From Fomes fomentarius (lineage: Eukaryota; Basidiomycota; Agaricomycetes; Polyporales; Polyporaceae): a stretch of 64,000 nt of DNA. The notes below the pieces were generated by a model that did no database searches, was not told the DNA's origin, and saw only the letters and a program-made list of their open reading frames with translations. The DNA is taken from assembly GCA_022606135.1 (NCBI GenBank), contig JABYQN010000012.1, positions 930,001 to 994,000 on the forward strand, given 5' to 3'. This document shows, piece by piece, positions 57,255-64,000 of the stretch (the stretch's first letter is position 1; every line of letters begins with the position of its first letter). The position numbers and the translations under genes are program-made.

Positions 57255-58440
57255 AGTAGGCGTTGAACGGATCGAGCGCAGTAAACTCTGAAGAGACTGG
57301 GCTCTCCAAGTAAGCCGAACGGAAGTGCTCGGTAGGTGTTGAAAGGATTGAGCCTAAGTAATCTGCAGGCGACCGGAGGTTCTTTTGAACTCAGTCAGCC
57401 ACCAGATAGAACAGGCACTCCCAGTAGAGCCGAGGGGCCGCGGATTGAGCCTTAGTAATCTGCAGGCAACTGGAGGTTTTTTTGAACCCAGTCAGCCTCC
57501 GGATAGAAAGGGAACTCCGAGTGTTTCGGTACAGATCGAGCCTTAGTAATCTGCAGGCGATCAGAGGTTTTTTTGAACTCGATCAGCCTCCCAGATAGAA
57601 CGGGAACTCCGAGTGTTTCGATGTGGTCAGTACGGATCGAGCCTAAGTAATTTGCGGGCGATCAGAGGTTCTTTTGAACTCAGTCAGCCTCCGGATAGAA
57701 CGGGCACTCCGAGTATGCTGAACACGGTAGTTTTGGAATTACTATGGACTATGGACTATAGACGCGCATTAGGCGCTTATGGGCACAGCATTTTCTTTGG
57801 CTATGTTTCCTTTTTACCCGATATGGTACACTCAATACTGTACTTATATGGTTATCAATTCTCACTCCGTCCAGTCCATTCCGGTGCATTCTACACTGCT
57901 CCGGATAGTTCTAGATAGTCTTGGATGCGTCCATGTGACCATCTCTAGTACTTTCTATGCCCTTCTCTTTGTTCTGTCTGAGCCATCGCTCCACCTTTCT
58001 TACTCAGCATTGGTTCACTCTGACTCAGACATATCACATGCTCTCCTTTCTGTCGCTTACTCATGCAGCTCCTGTACAGTATATAAGGAGGGACTTTCAG
58101 GGCTTCGTCTCCTCAGTCTTTGCTCACTGACTGAGGAGTAAGTACTTTGTTCTACTATATGCTCTATGCTCTTACTTACTTAGTACCTATAGCTTGTCTG
58201 TCTGCATGTCTACTAGGTACTTATCCCTTTATGATTATAGTCTTTGCTCACTGACTGAGGACTCGTCTGTCTGCATGTCTACTAGTCGTTGCGACTCTTG
58301 CCTTCACAGGTTCAGACTTCATCAGGATCGAGCCTTAGTAATCTGCAGGCGACCGGAGGTTTTTTTGAACCCAGTCAGCCTCTGGATAGAAAGGGAACTC
58401 TGAATGTTTCGGTACGGATCGAGCCTTAGTAGGTAAGACA
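57255..58440. repeat. ~95-bp tandem array interrupted by a solo LTR
   Basis: Units of 90-100 bp contain gatcgagccttagtaatctg, then ggaggtttttttgaact and agtcagcctccggataga. At least four units lie between 57340 and 57715, with a more diverged one before them. One full and one partial unit follow at 58325-58440, beyond the solo LTR. Confidence 0.8.
57716..58324 (+). mobile_element. Solo LTR related to the Copia LTRs
   Basis: It begins tgctgaac and ends gacttcatca, like the Copia LTR termini. It has a TATA box (58080-58086) and the same leader layout: ctcactgactgagga, gtaagt at 58138, an intron-like stretch, and a second leader unit 124 bp downstream (58241). Overall similarity to the full element is moderate, so it belongs to a related but older family. 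No internal coding part and no clear target-site duplication remain. Confidence 0.75.
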
Positions 58441-58885
58441 TGGTCAAAAAACAGACTCAACACCGTGACTGTGTGGGAAAGCAACAGCAAGTAGAAGAGC
58501 CTGGGCGCTGTCGTCGTGCCACTTGACGGGGTCAACCGACTAAAGCAGGGCAGTGGGACCCATGGTTGACACACACAAGGAGATCGGCCGACAAGTCTGC
58601 GTTTGAGCAAAGAGAAGATGAAAAGGCGACCTGCGTTGTGCGCAATCCGACGCCTTGGTCTGTAAGGAGAGCGTACCTTGGACGGACATCATTGCGGACC
58701 AAAGAGCGTGCTCGGGTATGATGCGTTGCAGATACGGACGTGAGAAGACATGTATGACATGATGCATCATAGCTATGGGCCAGTCCCTGTCTCCTCGTGT
58801 GAGTATAGTTCAAATCAGAAGAACGCCGAGGTGGGCCATACCAGAGACTCAGACGCAGAGTCTCTACGTCGGCACATCGCCAAAA

Positions 58886-59919
58886 CTACACCGATGTCGA
58901 CCTCGTCGCCCCCTCTACTCCTGCCACCTCTCCAGCCTCAGCCCGAATCGCATCCTCCAACTTGCCAATCTCCTGCACTCGAGCGTGCAATATCGTATGT
59001 CCAATCGCCGCGACCGGTCGCACCCACCCATCGGGCAACCTCTCCTCGCCCAGCCACTGCTCCAAGAATCGCTTCGGGACCACCTTCGCAGCGCCATCTC
59101 CTCCTTGTGCCTGCGCACCTGCCTCCGCCCCACGTCCCCGTCCGCACCTTCCACGCCGCTCCCATTCACGCTCCCATCCGTCGGCGGGCTCATGTCCGGC
59201 TGTCCGGCCTTATCAGCGGAATGGAGCCCCGACCCGCCTGTCGCGCTTCCCTGCACCGGCAGTCTCTTCGCCTCCTCCACCGACACCCCCATCGCCTCGA
59301 ACAGCAACGCCAGCTCGCCCTTCGCAAAGGTCGTATGCAACGCATCCAGGGGCCGCGACGCGCCCGGCGTCTGCCTCCGCACCTGTGCGTGACAAAGATC
59401 GCCCAGACGCAACCACCCCGCGTCATCCGCAGCCGAGTCGAGGAGCTGCTGGAGGAGCGCCGGGTCGACCGCGGTAGGCGCAAACTCGCTCTTGGGTTCC
59501 GGGGCGTCGTCGTGCACGAGCGAGCCGTCGTGCTCGATCGCGTTGTGTCGCGCGAGGTCGTGCAGGTCGACTGTGCGTGCGAGCGTGAGTCCGGGCTTCT
59601 TGTGCCCGCAGAGGAGGAGTCCGCCAAGTGCGAGGACGGAGCCGAAACCGGAGGAGATGTTGTACACTTTGCTCAAGGCGGAGACAAGTTGCGCTTGTGT
59701 GAGGTTCCGTCCGTCATGGGGGCTGTGAATCGGAGAAAGCGTGTGGTGTGGCGTACGAGGGTGTGACGGAAGAAAAAAGACGGTGAGGATGGGTTGTGCA
59801 GTGCAAGAAATTGGGACTTACAGATAACCATGGTTCGCGAGTGCGTTCAATGCAGGACAAGGTGACCGACTGTCATCAGAGCCAGCTGGAACGTACGGGT
59901 GGTTCTCGTCGGTAGACAT
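58886..59919 (-). CDS. Heme-thiolate peroxidase / unspecific-peroxygenase-like protein
   Basis: A member of the chloroperoxidase/UPO family, a heme enzyme that uses H2O2. Exon 1 starts at 59919 (MSTDENHPYVPAGSDDSRSP) and carries the PCP motif with the heme-ligating Cys (SPCPALNALANHGYL). After an intron of about 100 bp, exon 2 reads NLTQAQLVSALSKVYNISSG and includes the EHD acid-base motif (HNAIEHDGSLVHDD) and GELALLFEAMGVSVEEAKRL. The C-terminal part (RFLEQWLGEERLPDGWVRP) is in another frame, so an intron near 59070-59160 is required, or the gene has a frameshift. No signal peptide is visible, which suggests an intracellular member of the short group. Substrate unknown. Confidence 0.82.
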
Positions 59920-60606
59920 AACGATGATGTTTCGAATCTGCCGCAGGGTGGAGAAATGGTGAGGAAACGAACAGTTGGGTGGAGTAGCCTCTTATACCCC
60001 ACACCACCCTTCACACACGGAAGCATTCGCATCCGCCTTCGTCATCCTGCATTCCCATCACATCCCGGAATGCAGACTCCACAGCGAACCGAGCAGGGGC
60101 AGATGCAGAAGAGATAGGCTAGCGAGTGAGTTTCAGGATTCGGTTGTCGAGTCTTTTGGGTGTATGCATAATGGAAGCCGAATTTCAGGCCTCAGTACCT
60201 GTAACGTCCCGAGAAGTGCAAGGGCCGGATCTACAGGACACGCATAGGTCAATGGGGACGAATTAGACGGTGAGAGTTGTGGCACATACCGGTGAAAGAC
60301 CCTCGAACTGCGGATGACGCGTAGAGAGCTGGGCCCCCAATGCCGGGAGCCCGGTAGACCGTCCAAAGAAGATACATAGCGTATTCTAACTAGGTAGACA
60401 AACGTGCATGTGCAGTAATAACAATGATCATGACATAGCATCATCCGAGCCCCGACAGGCGAGCAAACAACAGCATCATACACAGCAAGCAGCAAGCAGC
60501 AAACTCTCAGACCTCATCTCGCCGGTCGCGCAATTCCCCGACAGCATATACACCACCATACCACTGCAGCTACCCAAACGCAGAGGCACGACGCATGACG
60601 CACGTA
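59920..60606. other. Intergenic region between peroxidase and APC/C activator
   Basis: This contains the peroxidase promoter and the 3' flank of the activator gene. No gene-like frame was seen. Confidence 0.45.
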
Positions 60607-62502
60607 TCACCGAATCGTGCACTTATCGAACACGCTCTCCTTCCTCTCCGCCTTCTCCGGCACACCCCACACGCGCCACATCTTCATTGCCTCCTCGACC
60701 GGGCATATTGTGAACACCATCGTCCCGTCCGGGCTCAAACAGCTATGCCCACCGGGCCCGTGTGCGCCGCGACGCTCACGACACGTCTCAAACTGGGGTA
60801 GGAGTGCACCGTGAGCGAGTTCGTGAGTGCAGTCTTCACCGGTACTGGCCGTTCGCGGTGATTGCGCCGCCGTGTGCTCGGCCCGGCTGCCATGCCGTCG
60901 CCCAGAGTTGGACATGATTCACCTGCGCCGCCGCGCGGGAGCCAGGACATGCCGTGTGTGGAGAGGAGCTCTTTAGAGTGGGGAGACCATAGGAGAGACG
61001 TCACGGAGGTGTTGACGGGGATGATGTGAGTGGGGGTGCGGTGCCAATCGTATTGTTGATGTTCCATATGCGAATTTTGCCATCTGGGTACATCGTCCCA
61101 GTGGCGAGCAGTTCGGGCTTCCATGGACACCATGCGATAGCCTATGTCCGTTGTCAGTACATAGAGTCGGGCTACATACGTAGAAGAGACTCGCCTTGAT
61201 GGGAGCGTGGTGCTTCATCTTGCTCCCCCATCGATTCGACACGCTGAGCGACTTGCTTGCGCGCGCGTCCCAAAGCTGGACGACGCCCGCCTGGTCACTG
61301 CTCGCGAGAAGATTTCCATCATGGCGCCAACGCAAGCCGTGGACCTTGTCCCTGTGTGTGTCGATCCGACCGATTCGGGATGGGGAGCGAGAGTCATGCA
61401 AAGTGATCGCTCCGTCACCCATCCCGACGGCGAGGACGTCCCCAAACCAACTCAGTCCACCGACGTCCGCGTCGCCGTCCTCTTGCCAGAGTCCTACTTG
61501 ACTCGTCGTGTCCGCGTCCCACAGCTGCATCTCGCCGCTCATCGTGCCTGCTGCGATGATGTTGGGACGATGTGGTGACCATTCGATACTGACCAGCCGT
61601 CCCCGAGGGCGCTGCGGCAGCTTGAATAGGTGCGAGATCTTGCGTGTGGTCAAGTCCTGGTAGTACACATCGAGTCCACAGGCGACGGCGATTGCGTTGC
61701 GCATAGACCATGATATGGGGTATGCGAAGAGGTCGGTGGAGATGCCCGGGCCGTCTAGGGCAAGGATGAACTGTTTCCGGGCACCAAGGTGCGCTTCGGC
61801 AGACGTGGGAGGGACAACATGAGGCTTCTTGAGTAGCTGGTGGAAGTTGAACCGGTGTCGATTGAGATAGGAGTTGCTTCCAGGCTTGTCTGTATTACCG
61901 TCTGTGAACTTCAGTATACGGTCGTCGGCCAAGCCGAAGAACTTGGCTATTCGTTGCGTGCGCGGAGTAGTCTGGAGTGGGATAGCACGCTCCTTGCGCG
62001 CGGAGATGAAGCGGTCGGACTAGAAGACGTGACTGTCAGATTTGTGAAGTGACGTGAGCTATAGATAGGTCCCCATCGCATGCGCATGGGTGAGGCACCC
62101 CTCTAGACCCCAACTACAGTGAGCAGGCAGCCGACGAGGAATGACTTCGCGAGGGCAAACGACGCATACATCTCCCCCCTTCTCAACAAATAGCGCATGT
62201 AGCCCCGGAGTTTCCTCGACAGACACCCGACCAGTGTGGCCGATCGCGTTGCAGTAAACACGATCGGTCGCAGCACCGTGTCACCGAGGGTCGTAACCAT
62301 GAAGAGAAACACATACTACATCGACCTTTGGACTATACCCAAACTCAGGTCCAAGACTCTCAAAATCTCCGTCATGTTCATCTACAAGGGACATACGCCT
62401 CCGCTTGGCTGCGGAATAGAGGTTGGGCGTAGCCGAGCCCGGAGCCCACTGTCGCTTCCGGGTCGGTAATGGTGTCTGACAATTTGAATTCTTGTCGTTC
62501 AT
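60607..62502 (-). CDS. Cdc20/Cdh1/Ama1-like APC/C co-activator (WD40), possibly decaying
   Basis: A WD40 protein of the family that recruits substrates to the anaphase-promoting complex. Exon 1 starts at 62502 (MNDKNSNCQTPLPTRKRQWA). After an intron of about 300 bp comes SDRFISARKERAIPLQTTP, matching the C-box (D-R-F/Y-I-P-x-R) except for Ser in place of Pro. WD repeats follow: VSIEWSPHRPNIIAAGTMSG, VHGLRWRHDGNLLASSDQAG, AIAWCPWKPELLATGTMYPD and VTSLLWSPHSKELLSTHGMS. The last residues are TIR, the Ile-Arg tail that binds APC/C subunits. One intron (61142-61194) begins with GC. Between the last repeats the frame changes twice (near 61030-61085 and 60760-60790) where no normal-sized intron fits. 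A meiosis-type (Ama1-like) role is a guess from divergence. Confidence 0.72.
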
Positions 62503-64000
62503 TGTATTTTGGTTGGTGTATGCGCCTGGGTGGACGAATCGTTGCGTTGAAGGGGATAGTGAGGGAGGATAGGATGTGTGTCGTTGCCGGAGGTGGTGGT
62601 TGGGGAAAGAGAGCTCACAGCACGTGTGGCTTGAGAGTCTAATAACCCGAGAAGGACACTCTCCGCCCACGCAGCGCCACAAAGCATCGTCCGGTCAATT
62701 TGTTCCTTTTGTTCTCTCTTCATACTGTACACAACACCTTGGACAATATGACAAACGACGACAACTTGTCACAGTCGCGGATCGGACGCGAGGTGTATAC
62801 TCAGCCCTTCCACGTGATTGCGAACTCAAATGCCATATGGACTCGAATCCCGCCAGAACGGTAACGGCTCCCAACTTGATTTTACAATTTCACGAACAGT
62901 ACTTACTACTGTAGATTGCAATTGCGCATCATCAATCAACGTAACGCGATCATGTTCCAATACTCATTGTCTATGCCACTCAAGCACAATAGGGAGAACT
63001 TGCCTTGTTCTCTCCAGGTTCCAATCTCAGAGAGTTGCGCCAGCCTCCAGGTGCACACCTGGCGCAACTAAGTTACGTCTTGTATGAGGCACAGGCAACT
63101 CTGGATCGTATAACTCTCACCTCGGAGAACGCGCTTGCTGCTGCTTAGGCCCGCCCACGGATGCCAGGCTCGCGCCGTGTCCACGATACCATTCATGTTC
63201 TCTCTTTTGCCTGGCTCTCAGTGTTTTCCTCATTTGGGGACGGAGCGTTCCTTAGGCTTGGCCATGATTCTCGAAGAGCATCAGCGTCCGTGTCGTGACA
63301 TGACCCAAGTCATGGAAGTGCATCGCCGAAGGACTTCGTACAATATTCATGTTGGAGATGTATGTGGAATGCGGTCTTGATATTCACGTTGAGCCTCTCT
63401 CATTGCGTGCGGTGGTCATCGCTATGAGTTCCAAGCCACGTACCTGGCCCTTGCCGTGATGAGCTCACTGCTCAGATCGGATCCCAAAAGGACCCAGTCT
63501 TGTCGTAAAGATGAGCTACATAATCGATTCTAGCATGGGTAATACTTATATGAGTACAAGCGAAGTTGGAGGAGATTCATGCGTACCTTGTCTCCTCGCA
63601 GAGCTCCTCGAAATGAAACTTCTGGTCAGCCTGAGGATGCTTAGATGTAGACTAGCAAGTTAGGTAGTCAGTGCTACTTACACCAAAATGAGCGACATGT
63701 ATGCAAATCAAGACCGGAGGAAAAGTACGGTTGTGTCGACGTCGTCGCCGTCATGAAGTTCAAGCCTTCAAAGTCATAATCATGTCGCGCGCAAACGTTT
63801 ACTGCGACGTCGTGAACCATATGCATGTGATCGCATGTCGGGCAGTACCCGATCAAGAAGACCCAGCGAGCTTGAGCTTGTGGTCCCACTCCGTTCCTAG
63901 CCGCTCTTGCCTCCCACCATCACTTCGCTCAGCGTCGCTACTCTTCGTCGCTGCTGCAGTCAGGCAATCTTCCGCCGTCACGACGCTCACGAACTAGTCA
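62503..64000. other. Right-end intergenic region with a strong hairpin
   Basis: This includes the promoter side of the APC/C activator. No frame with a domain was recognised up to the window edge. A minus-strand frame at 63674-63889 has a few Cys and His residues but no family match. A hairpin lies at 63033-63069. Confidence 0.4.
63033..63069. repeat. 11-bp inverted repeat (hairpin)
   Basis: agttgcgccag (63033-63043) and ctggcgcaact (63059-63069) are perfect complements around a 15-nt loop that itself contains aggtg/cacct. There is no T-tract or gene end nearby to suggest a terminator. Confidence 0.75.

Noticed and set aside
58750..59766. Long plus-strand open frame (338 codons) opposite the peroxidase gene
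   Set aside because: It is the antisense of a gene with clear PCP and EHD motifs. Its Arg/Pro-rich composition is typical of a shadow frame in GC-rich DNA.

Overview
The window reads as nuclear DNA of a filamentous basidiomycete, probably a wood- or litter-associated agaricomycete. The protein genes are cut by many 45-65 bp GT-AG introns. The families present are typical of that group: GH16 laminarinases, a FunK1 kinase remnant, a heme-thiolate peroxygenase and a Copia retrotransposon. No rRNA, tRNA or CRISPR array was recognised.

Layout. 0.5-5.0 kb: two tandem secreted GH16 glucanases (minus strand), each with a hydrophobic GPI-like tail. 5.9-10.5 kb: a DUF202 membrane protein (minus), the mitochondrial insertase Oxa1 (plus) and a TPR-J-domain co-chaperone (minus). 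13.0-16.4 kb: a large low-complexity hypothetical protein whose first intron seems to carry a 1.1 kb insertion. 17.5-23.6 kb: a repeat locus (R1-A), then two tandem MDR-family reductases. 25.2-29.8 kb: an MCT-like MFS transporter and a FunK1 fragment. 30.2-36.3 kb: R1-B, an endosomal-type Na+/H+ exchanger and R1-C. 38.5-45.8 kb: a full ABCC-type ABC transporter. 45.8-54.6 kb: a rearranged block with a reductase pseudogene, R1-D and a decayed Copia element. 54.6-58.4 kb: gene-poor DNA with a 9-bp minisatellite, a ~95-bp tandem array and a solo LTR. 58.9-62.5 kb: a heme-thiolate peroxidase and a Cdc20/Ama1-like APC/C activator.

The conserved single genes (Oxa1, TPR-J, NHX, ABCC) are ordinary housekeeping or transport functions and do not form an obvious pathway or cluster. 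The unusual content is the repeat landscape. R1 is a dispersed, intron-bearing locus present four times in 31 kb. It carries 3, 2, 1 or 0 complete copies of an exon-intron cassette, and only one copy keeps a complete spliced reading frame. R1 and the neighbouring reductase gene were duplicated together and inverted, and the Copia element sits on the broken edge of one R1 copy. The Copia LTRs and a diverged solo LTR share a ~120-bp leader duplication bounded by splice-like signals; the 5' LTR lacks exactly one period of it.

Intron positions were inferred by eye from frame continuity and GT/AG sites and have not been checked against transcripts.
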